Below are positions 1 through 8,110 of a stretch of 27,307 nt of DNA, one piece after another. Origin of the DNA: DASZTU01 sp035547675 (lineage in GTDB: Bacteria; Pseudomonadota; Alphaproteobacteria; Rhizobiales; Devosiaceae); assembly GCA_035547675.1 (NCBI GenBank), contig DASZUI010000082.1, positions 1 through 27,307 of the forward strand, written 5' to 3'. Within the stretch, counting starts at the first letter, position 1. Each line of letters opens with the position of its first letter. The translations under genes were made by a program, and so were the position numbers. Under the pieces are notes generated by a model. The model was not told the DNA's origin. It saw only the letters and a list, made by a program, of their open reading frames with translations, and did not search any database.

Positions 1-684
1 ATGCCGCGCCACGACCGGGCTGTGCGACGGCTTGGCCATGGAGCCGACCGCCGTCTCGACCACCTCGTCCGGCGCCTTGCCGCGCCGCAGCTCGGCGAGC
101 GCCAGCGTATAGTCGTCGAGGAATTCGGGGTGCGGCTGGAAACTCAGCGCCGCCCCGTTGCGATAGGCGAGCCCGGCATTGGGCGTGAAATCGGACGCCA
201 GGATCACCTCGGCCTCCCTGGGCGGCACGATCACCTGGTCCTGGTGGCTGCAGGCGATGGCGAGCGTGTCGAGCCCGCCGCCGAGGCCCCCCGCCTTGCC
301 GGTCACCGCATAGCTGTGCCGGCCGAGGCCCCAGCCTTTTTCGGATTTGCGCACATCCCCGCCCAGCGCATCGGCCATGATCTGGTGGCCGAAACAAATG
401 CCCACCATCGGCACCTTCGCGGCATAGGCGCGGCGGATGAAATCGCGCAGCGGCGCCATCCAGCCCAGATGATTGTCGTAAACGCCCGCCGGCGAGCCCG
501 GCAGCACGATGGCCTCGAGCCCTTCCGGCTCGGGAAACGGCTCGCCATGGTGGATGCGCACCACCTCGTAGTCGTAATGCGCCCCCGCCGTCTCGAACAT
601 GCGGGTGAACATCGAGGCGTAGGGGCCGAAACGGCCGCTGAGGCTTTCCGGCACGTCGCCGGCTTCGACAATGGTGAGCTTCAT
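1..684 (-). CDS. Class I glutamine amidotransferase (GMP synthase-like), 3' end cut by window
   Basis: The visible 228 codons form a class I (triad) glutamine amidotransferase domain, which releases ammonia from glutamine or a related amide. The nucleophile elbow VGICFGHQ places the catalytic Cys at residue 97, and SFQPHPEF supplies the His185/Glu187 of the triad. An oxyanion-type loop LPGSPAGVYDN lies near residue 61. The reading frame stays open through base 1, so the C-terminus lies outside the window. No synthetase domain is seen, so this is probably one of the stand-alone GMP-synthase-like proteins of cytoplasmic amine or glutamine metabolism, not GuaA; the true substrate is unknown. The ATG at 684 has only a weak Shine-Dalgarno. 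A poor promoter-like pair (TTGCGG at 726-731 and TACATC at 704-709, minus strand) lies upstream. Confidence 0.85.
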   Translation of the reverse strand, partial: MKLTIVEAGDVPESLSGRFGPYASMFTRMFETAGAHYDYEVVRIHHGEPFPEPEGLEAIVLPGSPAGVYDNHLGWMAPLRDFIRRAYAAKVPMVGICFGHQIMADALGGDVRKSEKGWGLGRHSYAVTGKAGGLGGGLDTLAIACSHQDQVIVPPREAEVILASDFTPNAGLAYRNGAALSFQPHPEFLDDYTLALAELRRGKAPDEVVETAVGSMAKPSHSPVVARH

Positions 685-752
685 TCGATCGGGGGAGAGA
701 AGGGATGTACCGGAGGAGAAGTAATCCGCAATTCCGGCGCTGTGAAGGGCAT

Positions 753-781
753 GAAAAAAGGCCCCGCAGGATGCGGGGGCC
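753..781 (-). terminator. Intrinsic terminator, distal copy of a tandem pair
   Basis: Read on the minus strand this is a GC hairpin (arms GGCCCCGCA / TGCGGGGCC, three-base loop) followed by a run of T. It is a near-exact duplicate of the hairpin at 792-819, with one extra G in one arm. It lies about 70-100 bases beyond the msrB stop codon and would catch readthrough before the amidotransferase gene. Confidence 0.75.
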
Positions 782-791
782 AATCCCGGCT

Positions 792-819
792 TAAAAAAGG
801 CCCCGCAGGATGCGGGGCC
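792..819 (-). terminator. Intrinsic terminator of msrB, proximal copy
   Basis: This is a perfect 9-bp GC stem with a three-base loop, followed on the minus strand by six T residues. It sits about 33 bases after the msrB stop codon and is the textbook form of a rho-independent terminator. The second copy lies 11 bases further on. Confidence 0.85.
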
Positions 820-851
820 AGGAATCTCTATGCCGAATAGAGCTACAATGC

Positions 852-1367
852 TCAGGCCGGGCTTGGGGTTGCACCGGCGGCCGGGGTAAATTTCAGCGCC
901 ACCCCGTTCATGCAGTAGCGCAGCCCGGTCGGGGGCGGACCGTCGTCGAACACATGCCCGAGATGCCCGCCGCAGCGCCGGCAATGCACTTCCGTGCGGT
1001 CCATGCCCATCGACGTGTCGCTGCTGGTCAGCACCGCATTGGGCAGCGGCTGGTAGAAGCTCGGCCAGCCCGTGCCGCTCTCGAACTTGGTCGAGGCGTC
1101 GAACAGGGCGAGGTCACACCCGGCGCAGCTGAAAATGCCCGGCCGGTGCTCGTTGAGCAGCGGCGAGGTGCCCGGATATTCGGTCCCCGCCTGGCGCAGC
1201 ACGTTATAGGCCTCGGGCGACAGCTTCTTGCGCCATGCGGCGTCGGTCAGGGTCACCTCATAGGCGCCGGCGGCGAGCGCCGGCTGGTTCATCGGCCGCA
1301 TCAGCCAGGCGAGGGCGCCGATCGCCCCCACCGAAACCGTCCCGTAGAGAACATCGCGTCTGTTCAT
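852..1367 (-). CDS. msrB: Peptide-methionine (R)-S-oxide reductase MsrB, exported form
   Basis: MsrB reduces the R isomer of methionine sulfoxide in oxidised proteins. All family marks are present in 171 residues: zinc ligands in CAGC (81, 84) and CRRCGGHLGHVF (129, 132), the GTGWPSF segment near 98, and the catalytic Cys152 in RYCMNGVALKF. The family usually has Asn-Ser after the catalytic site; here it is Asn-Gly. The N-terminus MNRRDVLYGTVSVGAIGALAW carries a twin arginine followed by a hydrophobic stretch and an Ala-rich cleavage region near residue 33. The enzyme is therefore probably sent to the periplasm by the Tat pathway, unlike cytosolic MsrB. The ATG at 1367 follows a perfect AAAGGAGG. 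The gene appears to stand alone and ends in two tandem terminators. Confidence 0.93.
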   Translation of the reverse strand: MNRRDVLYGTVSVGAIGALAWLMRPMNQPALAAGAYEVTLTDAAWRKKLSPEAYNVLRQAGTEYPGTSPLLNEHRPGIFSCAGCDLALFDASTKFESGTGWPSFYQPLPNAVLTSSDTSMGMDRTEVHCRRCGGHLGHVFDDGPPPTGLRYCMNGVALKFTPAAGATPSPA

Positions 1368-1534
1368 GGCGATCCTCCTTTGCCGGCGAATATGGGCCTT
1401 ACCCTTTGCACGCGCATCTCAAAACGCCGTGTCCAGCCGACTTGTACCCCGCCGGAAACTCTGCCATCCATCGCCGGCGTGGCGGAGCCAAGGCGTCGCT
1501 GCGGCGTTCCAGATGGGAAGGGGCTCAGAGGCAA

Positions 1535-2962
1535 ATGGCCGATTCCATTGTTCCGGTGATCTTGGCGGGCGGGCAGGGGACGCGGCTGTGGCCGCTGTCG
1601 CGGTCCTCGCGCCCCAAGCAATTCCTCGACCTGGTGGGCGGGGAGAGCCTGTTCGAGCAGACCCTGCGGCGGGTGGGCGATGCCGCCCGCTACACCGCGC
1701 CCATCGTCATCACCAATGCCGAATACCGCTTCCTCGTCGCCGAGCAGGCGCAGGAGGCCGGCGTTGCGACCGCCGCCGTGCTGCTCGAGCCGGTCGCCCG
1801 CAGCACCGCCCCGGCGATTGCGGCGGCCGCGGTCTTCGCGCTCAAAACCTTTGGCGAGGAGGCGATCCTCCACGTGGTCACCTCCGATCATTCGATCGCC
1901 GCCGACCAATCCTATTGGCAGGCGATCGAAGCCGCCGCCGCCGCTGCGCGCCAGGGCCGGCTCGTGACCTTCGGCATCATGCCGCATTACGCCGAAACCG
2001 GCTATGGCTACATCGAAGCCGGCGCCGAGCTGGGGCAGGGCGTGCGCGAAGTCGCCCGTTTCGTCGAAAAGCCCGACCTCGCCCGCGCCGAGGACATGCT
2101 CGCCTCCGGCCGCTTCTCCTGGAATTCGGGCATGTTCATGCTGGGCGCCAAAGTCTTCCTCGACGAACTCGAGGCGCTGTCGCCCGAAACTTTCGCGGCC
2201 GCGAGCGAGGCGGTGGAGAAGGCGAAGGCCGACCTCGATTTCATCCGCCTCGATGCCGAGGCCTTTTCAGCCGCGCCCAATATTTCGGTCGATTACGCCG
2301 TGTTCGAGAAAACCAGGCGCGCCGCCGTGCTGCCGGTGAGCTTCGGCTGGTCGGACCTGGGCAGCTGGGACGCGGTGTGGAAGGCAAGCCCGCGCGATGC
2401 CGCCGGCAATGCCGCGCGCGGCTCGGTGACGCTGCGCGATACCGGAAAATCTCTGGTCATCACCGAGAGCGCCCATGTGGTGGTCGAGGGGCTCCAAGAC
2501 GTCGTGGTGGTGGCCAGCGAGGACGCCATCTATGTCGGCCGCCTGTCGGAAGCGCAGAAAGTCGGCCCGCTGGTCAAGGCGCTCAAGCAGGACCCCGGCA
2601 CCGCCCCGCTCACCGAGACGCACCGCACCTCCTACCGGCCCTGGGGCGGCTATTCCAATGTGCTGGTGGGCGACCGCTTCCAGGTGAAGCGGCTTTTCGT
2701 CAAGCCGGGCAAGCGCCTCTCGCTGCAAAAGCACCACCACCGCTCCGAGCACTGGGTCGTGGTGCGCGGCACGGCGGAGGTGACCGTGGACGGCAAGGTC
2801 TCGATGCTGACCGAAAACCAGTCGGTCTATCTGCCGCTCGGCGCCACGCACCGTCTCGCCAATCCCGGCAAGATCCTGCTGGAACTGATCGAGGTGCAGA
2901 CCGGCTCCTATCTCGGCGAGGACGACATCATCCGCATCGAGGACGAGTTCGGCCGCGCCTGA
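1535..2962 (+). CDS. manC: Mannose-1-phosphate guanylyltransferase / mannose-6-phosphate isomerase
   Basis: This 475-residue protein has the bifunctional type II PMI-GMP layout. The N-terminal nucleotidyltransferase carries the pyrophosphorylase signature GGQGTRLWPLSRSSRPKQF (12-30) and the FVEKP sugar-phosphate site. The C-terminal cupin isomerase has the metal-binding QKHHHRSEHW around residues 398-407. It makes GDP-mannose from mannose-1-phosphate and GTP and can also interconvert fructose-6-phosphate and mannose-6-phosphate. The length matches AlgA/ManC/NoeJ proteins. The frame is open well upstream, but homology starts at the ATG at 1535, which is preceded by a purine-rich stretch. The gene ends 5 bases from the converging phosphomannomutase gene, which supplies its substrate, so the pair covers GDP-mannose synthesis for exopolysaccharide, lipopolysaccharide or glycan decoration. 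Confidence 0.93.
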   Translation: MADSIVPVILAGGQGTRLWPLSRSSRPKQFLDLVGGESLFEQTLRRVGDAARYTAPIVITNAEYRFLVAEQAQEAGVATAAVLLEPVARSTAPAIAAAAVFALKTFGEEAILHVVTSDHSIAADQSYWQAIEAAAAAARQGRLVTFGIMPHYAETGYGYIEAGAELGQGVREVARFVEKPDLARAEDMLASGRFSWNSGMFMLGAKVFLDELEALSPETFAAASEAVEKAKADLDFIRLDAEAFSAAPNISVDYAVFEKTRRAAVLPVSFGWSDLGSWDAVWKASPRDAAGNAARGSVTLRDTGKSLVITESAHVVVEGLQDVVVVASEDAIYVGRLSEAQKVGPLVKALKQDPGTAPLTETHRTSYRPWGGYSNVLVGDRFQVKRLFVKPGKRLSLQKHHHRSEHWVVVRGTAEVTVDGKVSMLTENQSVYLPLGATHRLANPGKILLELIEVQTGSYLGEDDIIRIEDEFGRA

Positions 2963-2967
2963 GGGGT

Positions 2968-4377
2968 TCAGCCGCGAACGATGCCCTCGGCCGCCGCAAG
3001 GCCCCAGGCGAGCAATTCGTCGGCGCGGCCCGCCGTCTCCGCTTCCGTGTAGCACCTGAGTTCGGGCGCATTGCCCGAGGCGCGGTAGTGGACGACCTCG
3101 CCCGAGGCGAGCCCGAAGCGCAGCCCGTCTATGTCCGATACCGAGCGGACTTCCCCGATCGGCGCGAAATAGCCGCGGGCGAAATCCGGCTCGGCCAGTT
3201 GCCCGAGCAGCAGCGCCGAGCGCGCCTGCGGCACATGCTCCAGCCGGTCGCTCCGGGCGATGCGGGCGGGCAGGGTGCCGACGAGCCCCGAAAGCGTGAG
3301 GCCGCGCCGCCGCGCCAGCGCCAGGACCGAGAGGATCGGCAGCACGGCGTCGCGGGTGGGCAGGGCCCCGAGCCGGCCCTCGCCGACAGTGACGTCGCTG
3401 CCGAGCAGCGTGCCGCCATTGGCCTCGAACCCCACGACCGCCCGCGCCCCCGATGCCGCTGCCTCGGCCATGCCGGCGATGACGTGCGGCGAGCCGACCC
3501 TGGTGCGCAGCACGCGCGCAAAGCCCAGGCCTTCGATGGCCGAATTCGAGGTTACCGGGGTGACCACCGCATCGGCATCGAGGAATTGCGCCGTGAGGAT
3601 GCCCAGCAGGTCGCCGCGCAGCACGGCGCCGGTTTCGTCCGCGACCAGCGGCCGGTCGGCATCGCCGTCGGTCGAAACCAGGGCATCGAGTCGCTCGGAT
3701 TGCACCCATTGGGCCGCCTGCGCCGCCGTCTCGGCGCTCACCGCCTCGGTGTCGATGGGGATGAAATGGTCGGCCCGGCCCAGCGCCACGACCTCAGCGC
3801 CGAGATCGCCGAGCAGCGCCGCGAGATCGTCGCGCAGCACGGAGGAGTGCTGGAAGACGCCGATCCGCGCGCCGGCCAGGAGGCCGGCCCCGAAGGCCTC
3901 GCAATAGCGCGCGAGATAGGCCTGCCGCGCCACGGGCATCGGCACCGCCGCGGCCGCACCTATCGGGGCCATCTCGGGCAGCGCCGCAAGGATGCCGGCC
4001 TCGTCGTCCTTGGTGATCTCGCCCGCGGCGAGATAGAATTTCAGCCCGTTGCGGTCGGCGGGGATGTGGCTGCCGGTGACCATGATGGCCGGCGCCCCGG
4101 CGGATTGCGCCGCGAGCGCCAGCGCCGGGGTGGCGAGCTCGCCGCAATCGGCGGCCCGGAAGCCCGCGCCCGCGATGGCCGATATGACCGAGGCGGCGAT
4201 CGCCGGGCTGCTGTCGCGCAGGTCGCGCCCGACCAGGATTTCGGCGCCCGGCGCCAGCCGCCCGCTCCCGACCAGGTAGGCGAGATAGGCCGCCGCATAG
4301 CGGGCGCTGGGCGGCCCGATCAGGTCGATTGCGAGCCCCCTGAGCCCGCTGGTACCGAATTTGAGGCTGTCCGCCAC
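2968..4377 (-). CDS. manB: Phosphomannomutase (alpha-D-phosphohexomutase family)
   Basis: This 469-residue enzyme interconverts mannose-6-phosphate and mannose-1-phosphate. The four active-site loops are visible in order: the phosphoserine loop TGSHIPADRNG (Ser103; the usual Asn-Pro is Ile-Pro), the metal loop DGDADRP (237-243), the sugar loop GFEANGG (316-322) and the phosphate loop YRASGNAPELRCYTEA near 432. The GFEANGG loop resembles rhizobial NoeK-like proteins more than the classic GEMSGH form. The start is a GTG at 4377 with a strong GGAGGG upstream. It converges with manC with only 5 bases between the stop codons, so the two mRNAs probably overlap at their 3' ends. Phosphoglucomutase activity as well is possible in this family. 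Confidence 0.9.
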   Translation of the reverse strand: MADSLKFGTSGLRGLAIDLIGPPSARYAAAYLAYLVGSGRLAPGAEILVGRDLRDSSPAIAASVISAIAGAGFRAADCGELATPALALAAQSAGAPAIMVTGSHIPADRNGLKFYLAAGEITKDDEAGILAALPEMAPIGAAAAVPMPVARQAYLARYCEAFGAGLLAGARIGVFQHSSVLRDDLAALLGDLGAEVVALGRADHFIPIDTEAVSAETAAQAAQWVQSERLDALVSTDGDADRPLVADETGAVLRGDLLGILTAQFLDADAVVTPVTSNSAIEGLGFARVLRTRVGSPHVIAGMAEAAASGARAVVGFEANGGTLLGSDVTVGEGRLGALPTRDAVLPILSVLALARRRGLTLSGLVGTLPARIARSDRLEHVPQARSALLLGQLAEPDFARGYFAPIGEVRSVSDIDGLRFGLASGEVVHYRASGNAPELRCYTEAETAGRADELLAWGLAAAEGIVRG

Positions 4378-4407
4378 GGCGCCCTCCAGGTCCGACGATA
4401 ACCACCT

Positions 4408-4523
4408 AGAGCGTTTTCAGGAAAAGTGGTTCCACTTTTCCGGCCTCATGGTGAGCTTGTCGAACCAGGAAAACGCGACAACTAAAGCACCTGGAGCTCA
4501 CGTTCTGATCCAATCAGAACGTG
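4408..4523. repeat. Mosaic intergenic palindromic repeat (RIME/RPE-like)
   Basis: Several inverted repeats are stacked here. GCGTTTTC (4411-4418) pairs with GAAAACGC (4469-4476) and encloses a perfect 10-bp hairpin (4420-4429 with 4432-4441). A separate perfect 11-bp hairpin follows (4499-4509 with 4513-4523, three-base loop). Between them lies CTCATGGTGAGCTTGTCGAA (4445-4464), which I recognise as part of another dispersed proteobacterial repeat. The style matches the non-coding palindromic elements scattered through rhizobial genomes. It lies between the start of manB and the end of the MHYT gene and contains no gene. Confidence 0.8.
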
Positions 4524-4623
4524 AAATGCTGGAGCCGAAGCGCATGCGGCCGACAGCGCGACGATAGCCGCATGTCGGCCCGGGCCTCAACCGTCAACAT
4601 CGGCTCGGAGCCCGTTTCGCCCC

Positions 4624-4639
4624 CCAGCCGAACGGCTGG
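4624..4639 (-). terminator. Short hairpin just after the MHYT-GGDEF-EAL stop codon
   Basis: A perfect 7-bp inverted repeat (CCAGCCG / CGGCTGG, two-base centre) directly abuts the stop codon of the minus-strand gene. No T run follows, so termination is only a suggestion; it could instead protect the mRNA 3' end. The stretch from 4524 to 4623 shows nothing else that I recognise. Confidence 0.35.
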
Positions 4640-7051
4640 TCAGGCGGCTTCTTCGCGGGGCTGCCCCGTGACGTCGATGCGGCCATGGGTGAGCTGGCCG
4701 CTGTCGAGGATCGTCTCGCGCGTGGCCGGGCGGCCGAGCAGGAAGCCCTGCACCTCGTCGCAGCCTTCTGTCCTCAGCACGGTGAGCTGGTCGGTCGTCT
4801 CGATGCCTTCCGCCAGGATCGGCGTGTTGAGGCTCTTGCCCAGCGCCAGCACGGCCCGGATGATCGCCTTGGCTTCGGCGCTCGTCTCGATCTGCGCCAT
4901 GAAGGAACGGTCGAGCTTGATCTTGTCGAAGGGGAAGGCGCGCAGCATGTCGAGCGAGGAATAGCCGGTGCCGAAATCGTCGAGCGCGATGGAAACGCCC
5001 AGCGCCTTGATCTGCCGCAGCGTGGCGAGCGAGCGTTCCCGGTCGGCGAAGATCATCGATTCGGTCAGCTCGAGCTCGAGCCGCTCGGCGGCAAGGCCGG
5101 TTTCATCGAGGATCTGCGCGACCATCTGCGGCAGGTCGGGGTCGGCGAGCTGGATCGCAGACAGGTTGACGGCGATCTTGTAATGCGTGTGCCACGACGC
5201 GGCGGTGGCGCAGGCATGGCGCAGCACCCACCGGCCGATCTGCAGGATCATGCCGTTTTCCTCGGCCAGCGGAATGAATTCGGAGGGCTGCACCAGCCCG
5301 CGTGTCGGATGGCGCCAGCGCAGCAGGGCTTCGTAGCCGCGAATATGGCCGCCCTCGACCGTGGTCTGTACCTGGTAATGGACCTCGAACTGGCCGTTCT
5401 GCAAGGCGTCGCGCAATTCCTGCGCCAGCGCCCGGCGGTTGCGCACCTTCTCGTCCATGCCGGGCTCGTAGAAGCAGACGGCCTGCGTGGCGTCAGACTT
5501 GGCACGGTACATGGCCAGGTCGGCATTGCCGATCAGTGTCTCCTTGTCGGCCGCATCGTCGGGGAAGATGGCGACCCCCATGCTGGCGCCGGGGACGACG
5601 TCCGAGTCCTCGAGCTGGATCGCCGCGAACAGCGCCGCTTCGAGCTGGGCGACAAACTCGAGCAGGTGCCGCTGGCCGCCGAGCCGATGCACGGCGATGA
5701 ACTCGTCGCCGCCGACCCGGGCGACGAAGTCGCCCTCCTGCAGCAGCCCGCCCATGCGCTGCGCCAGCACCTTGAGCATCTGGTCGCCGGCGGCGTGGCC
5801 GCGCAGATCGTTGACTTCCTTGAAGCGGTCGAGGTCGATGCCGATCAGCGCCAGCCGGCCATTGCTGGCGCGCGCCCACTCGATTTCCTCGTCGAGCCGC
5901 TTGCTGAGCGCCGCCCGGTTGGGAAGGCCCGTGAGCGTGTCGTGGAACGCCATATGGGCGATCTTGCGCTCGCTGGTCCGGGCTTCGGTCACATCGTCAT
6001 AGGTAAGGATCGCCCCGCCCCCGGCGATGGGGCAGCAGGAGATCGCCAGCACCATGCCATTGTCGAAATCGTGCTCGAGCCGGGTGACGCCGGGCTCCGC
6101 CATCCAGAGGAAATGCGCATCGACGATGCGCCGCACCAGCTCGTCGTCCCAGCCGCAGCGCGCCCCGATATTGGCGATATATTGGGCGAGCGGCATGCCG
6201 ATCCTGGCCTCGGCGGGATCGAGGCCGAACAGCTCGTGCACCCGTTCGTTGAGCAGCCTTATCGTGCCCGTGGGCGATACCCAGACGATGCCGCTCGACA
6301 TGTTCCGCAGCGCCTCGGCGGCTTCGCTGCGCACCCGGTCGTCGATCAGATAGCTGGCGACGCCGCCGCTCACCAGCAGCACCGCCATGCCGGCTATGGC
6401 GAGTGCCAGGGCGGTCAGCTCGCCGCCATTGGCCCAGTTGCCCGGCAGCACCAGCGGCTCGACGTGGAACGCCGCCATGCCGGTAAAATGGAGGCTGATG
6501 ATGGCGAGGGCGAAGATGCCGGCCATGACGTTGCGGGCGAAGGGGTGGATCAGCATGCCCACCTGCAGCGCGAGCGCGGCGAGCGTGACGGACAGCACCA
6601 CCGAGGTGACGAGGAAGGAGACGTCCCAGGAGACGAGCCCGGAAACGCGATAGCCGAGCATGCCGGTATAGTGCATGCAGGCGATGGCGAGCCCCACCAC
6701 GGCCCCGCCGCCAAGCGGCGCGAAGCGGCCGAGGCCGCTGCCCGCCAGCACGAAGCCAGCCGTGCTGCCCGCAATGGCGATCAGCAGGGAAAGGCCGGTC
6801 AGCAGGGGGTCGAAGGCGATCGGCGTGCCGGCGGAAAAGCCAAGCATGGCGATGAAATGGGTGCACCAGATGGCGACGCCCGCCGCCACCGCGGTCATGA
6901 AGTGCCAGCCGACGCGCTGTACCCCGTCGGTCGTGGCCGCCCGGTGGAACAGCCGGGCCATGACCCAGGAGCCGCCGAGGCAGACCAGTGCCGCCAGCAG
7001 GACGAACCAGTGATTGTGCTGATCGACGATGCAGCCGAGGACGGTCATCAT
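4640..7051 (-). CDS. MHYT-PAS-GGDEF-EAL cyclic-di-GMP signalling protein
   Basis: An 803-residue inner-membrane sensor. Residues 1-235 form a seven-helix MHYT domain with three motif copies: CTHFIAML (63-70), CMHYTGML (125-132) and SLHFTGMA (186-193). This domain is proposed to sense O2, CO or NO through bound copper. A PAS-like region (about 245-355) follows, then a diguanylate cyclase domain with intact GGDEF (447-451) and a phosphodiesterase domain with EAL (574-576), NLSAIQL, ELTES, DDFGTGYSSL, KLDRSF and QGFLLGRP. Both catalytic motifs are intact, so either direction of c-di-GMP turnover is possible. The inhibitory site RxxD expected at 438-441 reads QEGD, so product feedback is probably lost. 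The start is the ATG at 7051 (a second ATG follows directly), with AAGGGGA upstream. It stands alone, 180 bases upstream of galU. Confidence 0.93.
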   Translation of the reverse strand: MMTVLGCIVDQHNHWFVLLAALVCLGGSWVMARLFHRAATTDGVQRVGWHFMTAVAAGVAIWCTHFIAMLGFSAGTPIAFDPLLTGLSLLIAIAGSTAGFVLAGSGLGRFAPLGGGAVVGLAIACMHYTGMLGYRVSGLVSWDVSFLVTSVVLSVTLAALALQVGMLIHPFARNVMAGIFALAIISLHFTGMAAFHVEPLVLPGNWANGGELTALALAIAGMAVLLVSGGVASYLIDDRVRSEAAEALRNMSSGIVWVSPTGTIRLLNERVHELFGLDPAEARIGMPLAQYIANIGARCGWDDELVRRIVDAHFLWMAEPGVTRLEHDFDNGMVLAISCCPIAGGGAILTYDDVTEARTSERKIAHMAFHDTLTGLPNRAALSKRLDEEIEWARASNGRLALIGIDLDRFKEVNDLRGHAAGDQMLKVLAQRMGGLLQEGDFVARVGGDEFIAVHRLGGQRHLLEFVAQLEAALFAAIQLEDSDVVPGASMGVAIFPDDAADKETLIGNADLAMYRAKSDATQAVCFYEPGMDEKVRNRRALAQELRDALQNGQFEVHYQVQTTVEGGHIRGYEALLRWRHPTRGLVQPSEFIPLAEENGMILQIGRWVLRHACATAASWHTHYKIAVNLSAIQLADPDLPQMVAQILDETGLAAERLELELTESMIFADRERSLATLRQIKALGVSIALDDFGTGYSSLDMLRAFPFDKIKLDRSFMAQIETSAEAKAIIRAVLALGKSLNTPILAEGIETTDQLTVLRTEGCDEVQGFLLGRPATRETILDSGQLTHGRIDVTGQPREEAA

Positions 7052-7197
7052 TTGCCGGTCCCCTTCGCAGCAGCAGCAGGCGGCAGATAGCAGACCAAGG
7101 CGGTCTCCCCAAATTGGCGCGTCCGGGGAGGTGATAGCCTTTGTCTATTTAAGATTTTCGCAAAGTAACTGCTTCGACTTGCAGCCCGTGGTTTAAC

Positions 7198-7223
7198 GGG
7201 TCGGGCACCATTCCGCCCGGCCC
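7198..7223 (-). terminator. Possible hairpin after galU
   Basis: On the minus strand GGGCCGGGC pairs with GCCCGACCC across an 8-base loop with one mismatch, just after the galU stop codon. No clear T run follows, so this is a weak terminator candidate. The rest of 7052-7197 holds only the MHYT leader. Confidence 0.3.
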
Positions 7224-7231
7224 TCCATTAT

Positions 7232-8110
7232 TCAGTTCATGATGCCCAATGCCCTGAGCGCCTTGGTGAAGTCTTTGGAAATATCTTCGCGCTGCAGGGC
7301 GAAGGCGACATTGGCCGAAAGAAAGCCGATCTTGGAGCCGCAGTCGAAGACCTTGCCGTCATATTTGACGCCGGTGAAGCGCTGCGAACGCATCAAGAGG
7401 CGCATGGCGTCCGTCACCTGAATCTCGCCGCCGGCGCCCTTGGTCTGTTCGCTGAGCAGGACGAAGATTTCCGGCTGCAGGATGTAGCGGCCGGAAATGA
7501 AGAGGTTCGACGGCGCGTCGGCGGGCTTGGGCTTTTCCACCATGCCGGTGATCTCGAAGCCGGAATCCGGCCCTTCGCCGCGCGCCACGATGCCATAGGA
7601 GGAGACGTCCTTGGGATCGACCTCCTCTACGCCGATGACATTGCCGCCCAGCTCCTCATAGGCGGCCATCATCTGCTTGAGCACGCCCGGCTTGGCCATG
7701 AACACCATGTCGGGCAGCAGCAGCGCGAAGGGCTGGTTGCCGACGAGCTCGCGGGCGCACCAGACCGCGTGGCCGAGCCCGAGCGGTTCCTGCTGGCGGG
7801 TGAAGCTGGTCTGGCCGGCCGAGGGCAGGTCCTTCTGCAGCTCGGTGAGGGCAGCGCTCTTGCCGCGCTGTTCGAGCGTATGCTCGAGCTCGAACTGGCG
7901 GTCGAAATGATCCTCGATCACCGCCTTGTTGCGGCCCGTGACGAAGACGAAATGCTCGATCCCCGCCTCCCGCGCCTCGTCCACCGCATATTGGATGACG
8001 GGACGGTCGACCACCGTCAGCATCTCCTTGGGCATGGCCTTGGTGGCCGGCAGGAAACGGGTGCCCAGACCCGCCACGGGAAAGACGGCCGTCCGCACGC
8101 GATTAGGCAA
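7232..8110 (-). CDS. galU: UTP--glucose-1-phosphate uridylyltransferase
   Basis: GalU makes UDP-glucose, the glucosyl donor for exopolysaccharide, cyclic glucan and lipopolysaccharide, and the precursor of UDP-galactose and UDP-glucuronate. The N-terminus has the nucleotidyltransferase signature FPVAGLGTRFLPATKAMPKEML and later the VEKP segment; DCGSKIGFL near the C-terminus is also typical. Length is about 292 residues against 302 in E. coli. I place the start at a TTG at 8110, because AGGGGA stands seven bases before it and homology begins right there (MPNRVRTAVFPVAG). The frame also offers a GTG at 8149, but that one has no Shine-Dalgarno and adds 13 unrelated residues. Function is sure; the start is about 70% sure. 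Confidence 0.93.
   Translation of the reverse strand: MPNRVRTAVFPVAGLGTRFLPATKAMPKEMLTVVDRPVIQYAVDEAREAGIEHFVFVTGRNKAVIEDHFDRQFELEHTLEQRGKSAALTELQKDLPSAGQTSFTRQQEPLGLGHAVWCARELVGNQPFALLLPDMVFMAKPGVLKQMMAAYEELGGNVIGVEEVDPKDVSSYGIVARGEGPDSGFEITGMVEKPKPADAPSNLFISGRYILQPEIFVLLSEQTKGAGGEIQVTDAMRLLMRSQRFTGVKYDGKVFDCGSKIGFLSANVAFALQREDISKDFTKALRALGIMN

Noticed and set aside
1366..4401. Very long open frame on the plus strand across manC and manB
   Set aside because: It is rich in Arg, Gly and Ala with no recognisable domain, and runs out of frame over manC and antisense to manB, both clear enzymes.
4408..4523. Palindromes considered as an attachment site or replication origin
   Set aside because: There is no integrase, no DnaA-box cluster and no change in gene content around it; the pattern fits a dispersed repeat.
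4685..7090. 801-codon open frame opposite the MHYT-GGDEF-EAL gene
   Set aside because: It mirrors a gene with intact catalytic motifs; long antisense frames are normal at this GC content.
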